From Planctomycetia bacterium (GTDB lineage: Bacteria; Planctomycetota; Phycisphaerae; UBA1845; UTPLA1): a DNA stretch of 64,000 nt. The stretch spans positions 62,001 through 126,000 of the forward strand of contig JABTTW010000003.1 in the NCBI GenBank assembly GCA_015075745.1. The letters are read 5' to 3'. Made by a program: the position numbers and the translations under genes. Below are positions 1-9,062 of the stretch, piece after piece. The notes under the pieces were generated by a model. That model was not told the origin of the DNA and searched no databases. It worked only from the letters and a program-made list of their open reading frames with translations. Each line of letters starts with the position of its first letter. Positions within the stretch are counted from its first letter, which is position 1.

Positions 1-849
1 GCGATCGACTGCACCTTGTCATCCATCGCGATGCCGCCGGGCACGCGGCTTTTGGGCGTATCGCGCGGGACCGACTTCATTGTCCCGGCTGCGGACACGG
101 ACATTCTTCGCGGCGATCGAGTCGTGCTCATCGGCGACAACGATGTGTTTGAGGATGCGCGCAAGCTATTCCGGGTGGAGAAGCCGGGCCGCAAGTCGGC
201 GGTGCTGATGGGCGGCTCGGCGATGGCGGTGTGGCTTTGCAAGGCGCTGAAGAGCCGGGCGTGGTCGATACGGGTCTTTGAGGCGAATCGCGCGCGGGCG
301 GAGGAACTTGCGGAGAAGCTTGAGGGGGTGACGGTTCTGAACGCCGATCCGACGGACAAGAGCGTGTTCGCCGAAGAGCGGATCGGCATGGCCGACGCAT
401 TTGTGGCGCTGCACGACGACGACGAGGACAACATTGTCGGGGCCGTGCTCGCCAAGGCGGGCGGCGTCAAGGAGGCGATCGCCGTGGTGCAGCGGCCGAG
501 ATACCTGGACCTTTTGTATCACATCGGCGTGGATCGATCTTACAGCCCGGGCATTTCGGCGGCGAAGGAGATCGCCGCGCAGATCGACAAGAGTCCCATC
601 CGTCAGTTGGCCACGCTGGTGACGGGGCTGTCGACGGTGCTGGTTACGGTGGCGGCGGGCGCGGAGGGCTGCGAGAAAAATCTTCAGGAATTGCCGCTTG
701 CACCGGCGTGGGTGGTCGGGGCCATTCGCCGAGGCGACCGGGTGTTCGTGCCGGGGGCGACGAACCAGATCGAGGCGGGTGACGTGCTTCTGGCAGTGGG
801 CAAGGAATCGGATCAGGGCGTCCTGGAAGACATCTTCGTGAAGACCTGA
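1..849 (+). CDS. trkA: Trk potassium uptake regulatory subunit TrkA (5' end outside window)
   Basis: Cytoplasmic NAD(H)-binding gating subunit of a Trk K+ transporter. The frame is open from base 1, so the gene begins upstream of the window; the in-frame TTG at 16 is not the true start. Visible part: the end of one RCK_C domain, a complete RCK_N Rossmann domain starting at a degenerate glycine loop (LMGGSAMAV, about residue 63 from the TTG), and a final RCK_C domain with the RxGDRVFVPG-like pattern. This matches the second half of a two-RCK-pair TrkA (about 450 aa). The stop lies 4 nt before trkH, so the two are almost certainly co-transcribed. Family assignment is firm; the missing N-terminus cannot be assessed. 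Confidence 0.9.
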   Translation, partial: AIDCTLSSIAMPPGTRLLGVSRGTDFIVPAADTDILRGDRVVLIGDNDVFEDARKLFRVEKPGRKSAVLMGGSAMAVWLCKALKSRAWSIRVFEANRARAEELAEKLEGVTVLNADPTDKSVFAEERIGMADAFVALHDDDEDNIVGAVLAKAGGVKEAIAVVQRPRYLDLLYHIGVDRSYSPGISAAKEIAAQIDKSPIRQLATLVTGLSTVLVTVAAGAEGCEKNLQELPLAPAWVVGAIRRGDRVFVPGATNQIEAGDVLLAVGKESDQGVLEDIFVKT

Positions 850-853
850 ATTC

Positions 854-2410
854 ATGAATCACCGAATCATCATGCAATACGGCGGCGTCGTCATGGTTCT
901 CGTCAGCGGGATCATGATTCTGGTCGCCGCGGGTGTTTACCTGATGGCGCTGATTCGGGGTTCGACGCTCGACGCCTTTGCGCATCAGGCGCTGTCGATT
1001 ACAGGGCTGGGCGGGCTGCTGATCGGCGTGCCGACCTGGCTGCTCAATCGCGGCGGCTCGAAGTTTCTCTCTCGGAAAGAGGCGATGCTGCTGGTGGCGG
1101 GCACGTGGGTCGTCGGCGCGGCACTTGCGGGCATGCCTTATTACCTCTGGGCGAAGTGGAAGGCCACCGGGGTGAATCGCCACGTTTTCCAGCATTTCGT
1201 CAGTTGCTACTTCGAGGCGATGAGCGGCCTGACGACGACCGGCGCGACGGTGCTGAGCGACATCGAGTCCATGCCGCGTTCGCTATTAGTCTGGCGGGCG
1301 ATCACGCACTGGCTGGGCGGGCTGGGCATCGTGGTTTTGTTCGTGGCCGTGCTGCCCGGGCTGGGGGTGGGCGGGAAGCGCATGTTCATGATTGAGGCGC
1401 CCGGCCCGGCGCCGGAGGGTCTTGTTCCGAAGATCCGCGAGACGGCGAAGAGCCTTTGGTACATCTATCTGGGATTGACGGCGGTGCAGGTGCTGGCGCT
1501 GCTGCCGTTCATGAGCCTTTACGAATCGATCTGTCATACATTCGCGACCCTGGCGACGGGTGGATTCAGCACGCGGAACGCCAGCATAGGGGCGTTTCAC
1601 GATCAGCCGATGGTGGATGTGATCGTGGTGTTTTTCATGATTCTGGCGGGCGCGAATTTCGGGCTTTACTACCGGATCACCCACGGCGACTGGCGGAGCG
1701 TGCTTCGAGATCCTGAGCTCCGCCTTTATCTTCTGGTTCTCGCCGTATCCGCGGGCATCGTGTCATCGGTCGTTTACTTCGATCGTCAGCCCATCGAGCT
1801 TACGGACGGGACGGTTCTCGAAGCCACCGCGATTGAGGCCGCCCGGCAGGGTGTGGTGACGACGGTCTCCGTCCAGACGACGACCGGTTTTTGCACGAGC
1901 AATTACAACGGTTGGCCGTTTCTCGCGCAGGGGATGCTGGTGCTGCTCATGTTCATCGGAGGCTGTAGCGGCTCGACGGCCGGCGGGATCAAGGTCGTTC
2001 GCGTTTGGATCGCGTTCAAGGTGCTGATTTCCGAGATCGAGAAGATTTACCGCCCGGATGTGATCCGTCCGGTGCGGCTGGGGAAGGCGACGATGGACCC
2101 GGAGCTGAAGCTCGGGACGGTGTGCTATTTTCTCGGGTGCATTCTGATTTTCACGGCTGGCGCGGGAGCGGTGATGCTGCTCGAACAGCTCCGGCCGAAC
2201 AGCCCCTGCGATTTTACGACGGCGGCGACGGCGAGCGCGGCGACGTTGTTCACGATCGGCCCGGGCCTGGCGAAGGTGGGCGCGATCGAAAATTATGGGT
2301 GGATGTCGGAGTGGAGCAAGGCGGTCTTGTGTGTGCTGATGGCGTTTGGGCGACTGGAGATTTTCGCGATCATCGTTCTGTTCACGCCGAGCTTCTGGAA
2401 GTCGGATTGA
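854..2410 (+). CDS. trkH: Trk-type potassium transporter membrane subunit TrkH
   Basis: Ion-conducting membrane subunit of the Trk K+ uptake system, 518 aa, close to the usual 480-520. It is hydrophobic throughout, with the four pore-loop signatures of the Trk/Ktr/HKT superfamily: TTTGAT near residue 130, LATGGFS near 235, TTTGFC near 343, and TIGPGLAKVG near 470. The C-terminal helix holds the GRLEIFA motif typical of TrkH. The start follows the trkA stop by a few bases, so the pair forms an operon. A separate KtrAB-type pair lies 1 kb downstream on the other strand. Confidence 0.93.
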   Translation: MNHRIIMQYGGVVMVLVSGIMILVAAGVYLMALIRGSTLDAFAHQALSITGLGGLLIGVPTWLLNRGGSKFLSRKEAMLLVAGTWVVGAALAGMPYYLWAKWKATGVNRHVFQHFVSCYFEAMSGLTTTGATVLSDIESMPRSLLVWRAITHWLGGLGIVVLFVAVLPGLGVGGKRMFMIEAPGPAPEGLVPKIRETAKSLWYIYLGLTAVQVLALLPFMSLYESICHTFATLATGGFSTRNASIGAFHDQPMVDVIVVFFMILAGANFGLYYRITHGDWRSVLRDPELRLYLLVLAVSAGIVSSVVYFDRQPIELTDGTVLEATAIEAARQGVVTTVSVQTTTGFCTSNYNGWPFLAQGMLVLLMFIGGCSGSTAGGIKVVRVWIAFKVLISEIEKIYRPDVIRPVRLGKATMDPELKLGTVCYFLGCILIFTAGAGAVMLLEQLRPNSPCDFTTAATASAATLFTIGPGLAKVGAIENYGWMSEWSKAVLCVLMAFGRLEIFAIIVLFTPSFWKSD

Positions 2411-2500
2411 TTGCAGGCGCCGGGTCTTGATCGACACAGATGGGAGCAGAATTTTTTGGTTTGTCAGATTAAGTCCATGTGAGTTTTTTTCGTCGAGTAA

Positions 2501-2760
2501 CGCTCTGCCGCCCCATTCGGGGCTTAGAATTCTCGTTGCACGTTCTCCACGGGCTCGCGCCCGTGGCTACGATCTGTCGCCCCCTTCGGGGCTTCGATCC
2601 GGCGTTACATTCGGGAGATGATCCGGCGCTTCATTCGAGAGGCGATCCGCCTACCTTCGGGATGTGAACCGACACTTCGTTCGCGACGCGATCCGACAAC
2701 GCCTTCGGAATGCGATCTGTCATTATGTTCGAGATGTAAATCTGACGCTCCTGTTGGGGT
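2501..2760. repeat. Degenerate ~24-nt tandem repeat array
   Basis: Units start with GATCTG or GATCCG (once GAACCG, once AATCTG) and end with a TTCGGGA-like block. Unit starts are at 2571, 2596, 2620, 2644, 2666, 2690, 2714 and 2739, giving a spacing of 22-25 nt. A partial related unit lies at 2501-2525. Early units form GC hairpins (GCCCC-CTTC-GGGGC at 2579-2592) and later ones diverge. There is no conserved spacer, so this is not a CRISPR. Confidence 0.75.
2547..2566. repeat. Perfect 8-bp hairpin beside the repeat array
   Basis: CCACGGGC-TCGC-GCCCGTGG: a perfect 8-bp inverted repeat with a 4-nt loop, just ahead of the first full 24-nt unit. No T-run follows on either strand, so it is not a typical terminator. 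It probably belongs to the same repeat family. Confidence 0.6.
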
Positions 2761-2832
2761 GGACGACACATGCTTTATTGGGCGGCGACTCACACACAAA
2801 CGCAAGATTTCTTTTGAAGTTTGCGCGCCGAC

Positions 2833-3384
2833 TTAGATTCGGTGGACCTTCGGCTTTCTGGATTCGGCGCATCGGTCGACGGACGCCTGCACTTCGGCAA
2901 TGGCTTCGGAGGCGGTGCCCCATCCTTCGGTCTGAGTGTGGGTGCCTTCGAGTTGCTTGTAGGTGGCGAAGAAGTGCTCGATTTCCTTTAAGAAGTGCGG
3001 CGGCACGGCGGTCAGGTCGCGATACTCCGCGAACAGAGGATCGGTGTTGGGCACCGCAAACACTTTGTAGTCGTTGGCCCCCTTGTCTTTCATCTTGAAA
3101 AGCCCGATGACGCGGGCCTCGATCAGGCAGCCGGTGAATGTGGCTTCATTGACCATGACCAGGACATCCAGTGCATCGCCGTCCTCCGCGAGCGTCTGCG
3201 GGATGAAGCCGTAGTCCCCCGGATAGTGGCTGGAGGAATACAGGTAGCGATCGAGCCGGAACAGGCCGGTCTTCTTGTCCAATTCAAACTTGCTTCTTCG
3301 CCCCTTCGGAATCTCGATGATCGCATTGACCACCGCGGGGATGTTTGTTCCCGGAGAAACGTCAGAATAGTCCCGATGATTCAT
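2833..3384 (-). CDS. ppa: Inorganic pyrophosphatase (family I, Mg-dependent)
   Basis: Soluble enzyme hydrolysing pyrophosphate to two phosphates. It carries the family I signature DGDALDVLV holding the three metal-binding aspartates, the upstream HYPGDYGFIPQT block, and the early IEIPKG...KFE residues that bind metal and phosphate. The length of 183 aa from the ATG at 3384 is normal; a longer frame from a TTG at 3417 would overlap the stop of the upstream ktrA-like gene and adds residues not typical of the family. The gene lies directly downstream of ktrB-ktrA on the same strand and may be read with them. Confidence 0.93.
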   Translation of the reverse strand: MNHRDYSDVSPGTNIPAVVNAIIEIPKGRRSKFELDKKTGLFRLDRYLYSSSHYPGDYGFIPQTLAEDGDALDVLVMVNEATFTGCLIEARVIGLFKMKDKGANDYKVFAVPNTDPLFAEYRDLTAVPPHFLKEIEHFFATYKQLEGTHTQTEGWGTASEAIAEVQASVDRCAESRKPKVHRI

Positions 3385-3413
3385 ATTGAGTTCACCCGTG
3401 GCGCCGGCTGTTA

Positions 3414-4070
3414 TCAATCCATGACCGAGAAGCGAGCCAAGTCCACTTCCTGGCCGAGAACGATGAGGATGTCGTCTTCGGTGAGGACATCGTCCGCCCC
3501 GGGCATGAAACGAAACTGCCCCGTCGAGGCGGATTTTGTCGCGAGGAGCAGCAGATTGTAACTCGACCTGATATTGGAATGACCGAGCGTGACGCCGACC
3601 AACTTCGGGGGCATTTTCAATTCCATAATTCGGTAGTCTTCGGCGAATGGGAAGTAATCCAGCAGGGTCGGATAGGCGATGCGGCGCGCCGTTCGCTCGG
3701 CGGTTTCCTTTTCGGGGAAAATCAGATCGTGGGCGCCGACGGCCTTGAGAATGAGGGCGTGGTCCTCGTTGACCGCCTTGGTGCGGATGCGTTTGACGCC
3801 GATCTGGCTGAGGTGCAGGGTGCAGAGGATGCTGGCCTCCATGCTTTCGCCGAGACTGACGACGGCCTCATCGATGGAGGAGGAGACGACGGATTGCAGA
3901 ACTTCCATCTCCCGGGCATCGCCGATGAGCACGCGATGCACGTCGTCGCGCAGCTCGGCCACGCGCGCCTCGTTGCTGTCGATGGCGAGGACTTCGCAGT
4001 GCAACTCGGTGAGCACCCGGGCAAGATTCGTGCCGAACTGACCCAATCCGATGACGGCGACTTGTCGCAT
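3414..4070 (-). CDS. ktrA: KtrA-type potassium channel regulatory subunit (RCK protein)
   Basis: Single-RCK gating protein of 218 aa, the usual size of KtrA and half that of TrkA. The N-terminus is a Rossmann fold with GLGQFGTNLA and an acidic strand end (VLAIDS) for nucleotide binding; residues from about 135 form the RCK_C domain. It would assemble as an octameric ring under the membrane dimer encoded by the gene just upstream (stop at 4082), with which it clearly forms an operon. It is distinct from the two-domain TrkA at the left edge, so the organism has two K+ uptake systems. Confidence 0.9.
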   Translation of the reverse strand: MRQVAVIGLGQFGTNLARVLTELHCEVLAIDSNEARVAELRDDVHRVLIGDAREMEVLQSVVSSSIDEAVVSLGESMEASILCTLHLSQIGVKRIRTKAVNEDHALILKAVGAHDLIFPEKETAERTARRIAYPTLLDYFPFAEDYRIMELKMPPKLVGVTLGHSNIRSSYNLLLLATKSASTGQFRFMPGADDVLTEDDILIVLGQEVDLARFSVMD

Positions 4071-4081
4071 ATTGAATCTTC

Positions 4082-5449
4082 CTATCCGATCATGATGCGT
4101 TCTTCGGGATAGCGAATCGCGCCGGGATCACGCGGCAGAAGCGCCAATGCGGCAGTCAGCGGACCGACGCGACCGATGAACATCGTGAGTATGATCCACG
4201 CTTTTCCGGCCATCGACAACTTCGCGGTGATTCCGGCGGAGAGGCCGACGGTGGCGAAGGCGGATATCTGCTCGAAAACCAGTTCCTCGAAACGGACGCC
4301 CGGCGTACCGGCCTCGGAAAGGGACAGATACATGCACCCGATCAGATTCCAGAGAACGGACAGGCCGATGACCAGCGTGACTTTCGCGGTGACCTCATTG
4401 GAAACGCGACGCCCGAACAGCACCACTTCCTTGCTTCCCCTGAGTCTGGCGCGCACTTCGGCGAGATAAACCGCGGCGGAGGTCGTCTTGATGCCGCCTG
4501 CGCAGGAAGCCGGCGAGCCGCCCACGAACATCAGGAGTATCAGAAACAGCAGGGCGGCGACCGGAACCCTTGCGATGTCGATGCTGTTGAATCCGGCGGT
4601 GCGCGCGGTGACGGACTGAAAGACGGCGGTGAGCATGCGCTGGAACACCGAATCCGACCGGTCGCCGAGACCGACACAAAAGAGGCTCACGGCTCCGCCG
4701 AGAATCAGAATCGCGCTGGTGGTCAGGACGACTCTGGAGTGGAGGGTCCAATTCACGGAATCAGTTCTTTCGCCGGTGATTTGGCAACGAAGGCGGCGCA
4801 GGGACTCCAGCAATACCGTGTGGCCCAGGCCGCCGCAGACAATGAGGCAAATAACGACGCAGAGGATCCACGGGTGCTGCTTAAAGGGCATCAGGTTGTC
4901 AGAGTAGATGGAGAAGCCGGCGTTGCAGAAGGCGGAGATGGAGTGAAAGGCCGCCGAGAAGAGGGCGGGCTCCGGTTTGTGCTCGAATCTCAACTGGGCG
5001 TAGATCAGCAACATGCCGATCGTTTCGATCACGAAGGTGAGGGCGATGATCCGCTTCAGGTCGCGGCGCACGGAGGATGCGGCGTCGCCCTGCCAGAAGG
5101 TATCCGCGATGAGGGCCTGTGAACGAAATGACATGCGGCGACCGAGGAACTGCGAGGCGAGGGCGGCGAAGGTCATGATGCCGAGGCCGCCAAGCTGGAT
5201 GAGTATCAAAATGACGACCTGACCAAATCGCGAGTAAGCCTTTCCCGTATCAACCACGGTCAGCCCAGTGACGCAGACCGCCGAGGTCGAGGTGAAGAGC
5301 CCCTCCATGATGTCGATGTCTTCGTCGCCCGCGGAGATGGGCAGCGTGAGCAGGATGGCGCCGATGATGATGAGGAAGATGAACGAGCCGACCAGGACGC
5401 TTTCCGGGCGTTCAAAGAAGAGAGATTCCGGTCGGTACTTCCGCGCCAT
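4082..5449 (-). CDS. ktrB: KtrB/TrkH-family potassium transporter membrane subunit
   Basis: Membrane K+ translocating subunit. The four pore loops are recognisable: TSAVCVTGLT, SAFCNAGFS, TARTAGFNS and FATVGLSAG. The GFNS loop and the size (455 aa from the ATG at 5449) suit KtrB better than TrkH. An upstream GTG at 5509 would add 20 residues of low similarity; neither start has a strong ribosome binding site. It is followed 11 nt later by ktrA. Confidence 0.88.
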   Translation of the reverse strand: MARKYRPESLFFERPESVLVGSFIFLIIIGAILLTLPISAGDEDIDIMEGLFTSTSAVCVTGLTVVDTGKAYSRFGQVVILILIQLGGLGIMTFAALASQFLGRRMSFRSQALIADTFWQGDAASSVRRDLKRIIALTFVIETIGMLLIYAQLRFEHKPEPALFSAAFHSISAFCNAGFSIYSDNLMPFKQHPWILCVVICLIVCGGLGHTVLLESLRRLRCQITGERTDSVNWTLHSRVVLTTSAILILGGAVSLFCVGLGDRSDSVFQRMLTAVFQSVTARTAGFNSIDIARVPVAALLFLILLMFVGGSPASCAGGIKTTSAAVYLAEVRARLRGSKEVVLFGRRVSNEVTAKVTLVIGLSVLWNLIGCMYLSLSEAGTPGVRFEELVFEQISAFATVGLSAGITAKLSMAGKAWIILTMFIGRVGPLTAALALLPRDPGAIRYPEERIMIG

Positions 5450-5632
5450 TAGTTCAAGTGCCTGGTCGTCGGACAGCGCGGGATCATGCGGGCCCAAAGG
5501 CCGCCACACAACCTGCGCCGCTTCGCTTTACGAGGGTCGGCGATCGAAGCGGGGATATATACAGGCAGGAACAGTCCCACGCCAGTCCCGTGGAAACGGC
5601 CGCAAGGGACAACTCCGCGGATACGCGGCCCC

Positions 5633-6697
5633 TTATACATTAAATCGGAAATTGATGATGTCGCCGTCTTTTACGATGTAGTGCTTGGGCTCGAGGCGGA
5701 CCTTGTTGGCGGACTTTGCGCCGCGCATGTCGCCGGCGGCCTTGAGATCGTCGAAGGCGACGGTCTCGGCACGAATGAAGCCCCGCTGGATGTCGCTGTG
5801 AATCTTGCCGGCGGCCTCGACGGCCTCGGTGTCCTTGAAAATGGTCCAGGCGCGAACTTCGTCTTCACCGCAAGTCAGAAAGGAGACCAGACCGACGGCT
5901 TCGTAGCAGGTACGGATGAGCCTCATTCTGGCGGGCTCGGTGAGGCCGAGGTCGGCAAGAAAGGTGGGACGGTCGGCCTCTTCCAATTGGGAGATCTCGG
6001 CCTCGATCTCGGCCGCGAGGGCAATCGTGGCGGCCGAGTGGTCGTGGGTGAAAGGCGGCGGCTTGCTAATGGCATCTTCTCCGACGTTGACGACGACGAT
6101 GACCGGCTTGAGGGTGAGAAAGCCGAAGCTGCCGGCGATGCCGCGCTCTTCGTCGTTTTGGATGGCGCCGGAGACGGGGTGTTCTTTCTCCAGGGCATCC
6201 TTGACGCGCTGCATCATGGCCAGTTCGCGGAGCTCGGCGTCGCGGGTCTTGGTCGGCTTCTGGGTGGACTTTTCAAGTTTCTCGATTCGATTCATGACCT
6301 GTTCGAGGTCGGCGAAGATCAATTCGGCGTGGAGCTCCTCCACGTCCGCCTTTGGATCGATGCGATCGCGGTAGGTCACGACGCTGTCGGACGCGAATCC
6401 GCGAACGACCATGACGATGCCGTCGCAGCGACGGACTGAATTCATCGTCTTGCGAAACTCCTGCGGGCCGTCGCTGCCGGCCAGAGAGACGCCGGGGATG
6501 TCGACGAACTCGAGGTGCGCCGGGGTGTACTTCTTGGGCTTGTAGATTTCGGCGAGGTAGTCGAGCCTCGGATCGGGCACGCTGACCGTGGCGATCTGCT
6601 CGAGCCTTGCGTGGGCCGCGTCCAGGGGCTGGCCGGTGATCGCGGAGAACAAGGTGGACTTGCCCGACTGGGGCGGGCCGATGATGGCGAATTTCAT
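5633..6697 (-). CDS. ychF: Redox-regulated ATPase YchF (Obg-like)
   Basis: Cytosolic TRAFAC-class P-loop protein of 354 aa. It starts with a P-loop (GPPQSGKST where most YchF proteins have GLPNVGKST), continues with the switch region DIPGVSLAG, a YchF-type base-recognition motif (NVGE rather than NKxD, which explains ATP preference in the family), a coiled-coil insertion and a C-terminal TGS domain ending in DGDIINFRFNV. The frame is open for another 500 codons upstream, but those overlap the permease gene in another frame; the ATG at 6697 gives the conserved N-terminus. The role is a ribosome- and stress-associated ATPase by family. Confidence 0.92.
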   Translation of the reverse strand: MKFAIIGPPQSGKSTLFSAITGQPLDAAHARLEQIATVSVPDPRLDYLAEIYKPKKYTPAHLEFVDIPGVSLAGSDGPQEFRKTMNSVRRCDGIVMVVRGFASDSVVTYRDRIDPKADVEELHAELIFADLEQVMNRIEKLEKSTQKPTKTRDAELRELAMMQRVKDALEKEHPVSGAIQNDEERGIAGSFGFLTLKPVIVVVNVGEDAISKPPPFTHDHSAATIALAAEIEAEISQLEEADRPTFLADLGLTEPARMRLIRTCYEAVGLVSFLTCGEDEVRAWTIFKDTEAVEAAGKIHSDIQRGFIRAETVAFDDLKAAGDMRGAKSANKVRLEPKHYIVKDGDIINFRFNV

Positions 6698-6810
6698 GAG
6701 TCGTTTGATTCCCGGTGAGTGATTTACACAGTGAGGAGGGAGAGTGTAATTCTGGGCGCGGAGGAAGTCGAGCGACGAAGGGCCGGCGGCCTTGAAGCGG
6801 ACGAAGCGCG

Positions 6811-7686
6811 TCAGATGTACTCGGCGAATTCGTGTTCCCGGCGTCTGAACCAGTGCCAGCCGACCACGAAGAGCAGGAGGGAGACCACCGCCGCATTCCA
6901 GAAGGCCCAGTCGCCGGGCCAGCGGCCGAAGAGGAGGCAATCGCGGTAGGCTCGAATGATCGGGGTCATGGGGTTCAAGTGGATGAGGGCGCGCTTCCAG
7001 CCGGTCGCGGAATCGAGCTGGTAGACAACGCAGGTGACGAACATCCAGAGCTGAACGACGGCGCGGAAGAGAAAGTTTACGTCGCGATAGAAGAGATTCG
7101 CCATCGACAGGATCATCGCCATGCCGGCCATGAAAAGGATCTGCACGCCGACGACGACGGGCAGGAAGAGGATCGAGGGGTGAAGCTCGTAGCTCCAGCC
7201 CTGATGCTGAAAATGAAAGCCGATCCCGAGGACGACCAGCAGGGCCGACGACACCAGGAAGTCGATGAAGGAGCTGATCAGGCAGGAGAGGGGAAACACC
7301 TCGCGCGGGAAGTAGATTTTGGTCACGAGCTGCCGATTGGCGACGAGCGAGATCGTGGCGCTGCTCAGGCTGTTGGAGAGGAACATCCACGGGACGAGTC
7401 CGCTGAAGGCGAACAGGGCGTAAGGGACGTTCGGGTGGCCGGTGAGTTTCTGCTGGTCGATGTCGGTGACGGAGCCGAAGACGAAGGTGAAGACGAGCAT
7501 CATCATCAGCGGCGGAATGACGGCCCACGCGGCGCCGAGGATTGAATGCTTGTAGCGGACGCGGATGTCGCGCCAGGCGAGCATCCACATCAACTCGCGA
7601 TATCGCCACAGGACGACGAGGCGCGAGGTTGAATGCTCGTGTCCCGTGGCGCCCTGGGCGGTCATGATGGTGGCCATCGACGTCAT
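6811..7686 (-). CDS. ABC-2 type polysaccharide/O-antigen export permease
   Basis: Integral membrane permease of 291 aa with about six membrane segments. The N-terminal region (LMWMLAWRDIRVRYKHSILG) is characteristic of Wzm/TagG/KpsM-type permeases that export lipid-linked polysaccharides. The ATG at 7686 overlaps the stop of the upstream glycosyltransferase by four bases (ATGA), indicating translational coupling and supporting this start. The matching ATP-binding (Wzt-like) subunit is not next to it in the window, which is unusual, since the pair is normally adjacent. Family is confident; the substrate is unknown. Confidence 0.85.
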   Translation of the reverse strand: MTSMATIMTAQGATGHEHSTSRLVVLWRYRELMWMLAWRDIRVRYKHSILGAAWAVIPPLMMMLVFTFVFGSVTDIDQQKLTGHPNVPYALFAFSGLVPWMFLSNSLSSATISLVANRQLVTKIYFPREVFPLSCLISSFIDFLVSSALLVVLGIGFHFQHQGWSYELHPSILFLPVVVGVQILFMAGMAMILSMANLFYRDVNFLFRAVVQLWMFVTCVVYQLDSATGWKRALIHLNPMTPIIRAYRDCLLFGRWPGDWAFWNAAVVSLLLFVVGWHWFRRREHEFAEYI

Positions 7687-8909
7687 TGCGGGGTGAATCC
7701 TCTCCGAATGGCGAGTCGCTCGTACTGCGCGGCGAGGCGCGCGTGCGAGGCGGACAGGGAAAAGTCTGTGCAGGCGCGTTCGCGGGCAGTGCGGCCGAGG
7801 CGAGCGCGCAGCTTCGGGTCGGCGATGAGCAGATCGAGCGCATCGGCGAGCGAGTCCGCATCTGCCGGGGGCGCGAGCAGGCCGGTGACGCCGTGTTCGA
7901 GAACATCCGTTGTGCCGCCGGCTGATGTCGCGACGATGGGCAGGCCGCAGGCCATCGCCTCGAGCAGCGAGTTCGACATTCCCTCCCAGGTGGAAGGCTG
8001 GACGTAAATGTCGGCGGCGGATAGCCAGGGGAAGACGTTGTCCCGAGGACCGACGAAGGAGATCTGAACTTGTCCCGAGATAGCGGCGGCGCGGCGATGC
8101 AGCGCTCCGTCGCAAAAGTCGCGGCCGACGCAGACGAGGGAAAACGCTCGCCCGAGCGCGGCGAGCCGTTCGACGGACGCGAGCAACATATCATGGCCCT
8201 TGATGGGCTTGAGATTTCCGACGCAAAGGATGACAGGCCGATCGGTCAGCAGGCCCAGGGAGAGCTTGGCGCGCTGCGGATCGTCGCAGGGAACGAATCG
8301 GTCGAGGTCGACGCCGTTAGTTACCACGTCGAATCGGGAGCGATTCAAATCGAGCAGGTCGCAGATCATGTCGGCGGCGGCGCGGCTGACGGCCCAGCAG
8401 GCATCGCAGCGCTGCAGCGCCCCCGAATACACTCGACGCCGGAGCCGGCCCATGCGCGGCGGGTAGGTCTCGAAGCCGTGGAAGCTCATGGCCAGTCGGA
8501 CGTTGCCGACGAGTTCGACCGCCTTCAATGCATCGAGGAGCATGGAGAAGCCGCGGACGTGCAGGACGTCGACGCGATGTGTCGCGAGGACATCGGCCAG
8601 GAGCGACGACAGATCGTTCGAATTCGCGGCGCTCAAACGGCGAACCGTCGTCGCGCCATCGGGAATGAGCGCGTCCAGTTCGCCCATCTCATCGCCTGTC
8701 ACGATGACGTGATGAAATCGCGCCCTGGAAAGGCCGGCGACCGCGGCGAGCAGTTGCTTCTCCAACCCGCCCCGCTCCAGCCGCCATACGGGATGACAGA
8801 CGGTCACGCGCCGGGAGTCGGCGCATGACCGCGAGGGCGCGACCGTGCCGCGCTCGTGACGCTCCGCGATGGCCGGGCGCTCTATTGATGATGAGAGACA
8901 GGTCGGCAT
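7683..8909 (-). CDS. Glycosyltransferase family 4
   Basis: Predicted GT-B fold glycosyltransferase, 408 aa from the ATG at 8909 (an in-frame start at 8972 is possible). The N-terminal half has the WRLERGGLEKQL acceptor-domain loop common in GT4 enzymes; the C-terminal half has VGNLKPIKGHD and the E-x7-E nucleotide-sugar motif in WEGMSNSLLEAMACGLP, followed by the GLLAPP stretch. It is coupled to an export permease, so the two probably work in making and exporting a cell-surface polysaccharide. Donor and acceptor cannot be told from sequence. Confidence 0.87.
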   Translation of the reverse strand: MPTCLSSSIERPAIAERHERGTVAPSRSCADSRRVTVCHPVWRLERGGLEKQLLAAVAGLSRARFHHVIVTGDEMGELDALIPDGATTVRRLSAANSNDLSSLLADVLATHRVDVLHVRGFSMLLDALKAVELVGNVRLAMSFHGFETYPPRMGRLRRRVYSGALQRCDACWAVSRAAADMICDLLDLNRSRFDVVTNGVDLDRFVPCDDPQRAKLSLGLLTDRPVILCVGNLKPIKGHDMLLASVERLAALGRAFSLVCVGRDFCDGALHRRAAAISGQVQISFVGPRDNVFPWLSAADIYVQPSTWEGMSNSLLEAMACGLPIVATSAGGTTDVLEHGVTGLLAPPADADSLADALDLLIADPKLRARLGRTARERACTDFSLSASHARLAAQYERLAIRRGFTPQ

Positions 8910-9062
8910 GCCTGATCGGCGAAACTCCCCCACCGCTTGTGGTGGCTCGAATCGAAAAATAAGTGTCGACAACTCCAGTAGTTATCGGCCGATCGAGGGC
9001 CGCCGGTTCAAAGCGTCACGGGATGTGGTAATTGAGACGGAGCGAACCTGATTATCGGCCGG

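Larger units (their letters stand above)
2411..2832. other. Intergenic stretch between trkH and ppa
   Basis: This 420-nt stretch separates two converging genes. I see no convincing gene: the short open frames translate to low-complexity peptides that follow the repeat described separately. No canonical hairpin plus T-run was found for either flanking gene. The content is a degenerate tandem repeat and two small GC hairpins. Confidence 0.6.

Noticed and set aside
2501..2760. CRISPR array
   Set aside because: Units are degenerate, with no distinct constant repeats and variable spacers, and no cas genes are near.
6698..8194. Long continuation of the ychF reading frame (about 500 more codons upstream)
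   Set aside because: It overlaps the permease and glycosyltransferase genes in another frame and translates to Arg/Pro-rich filler; the conserved YchF N-terminus starts at 6697.
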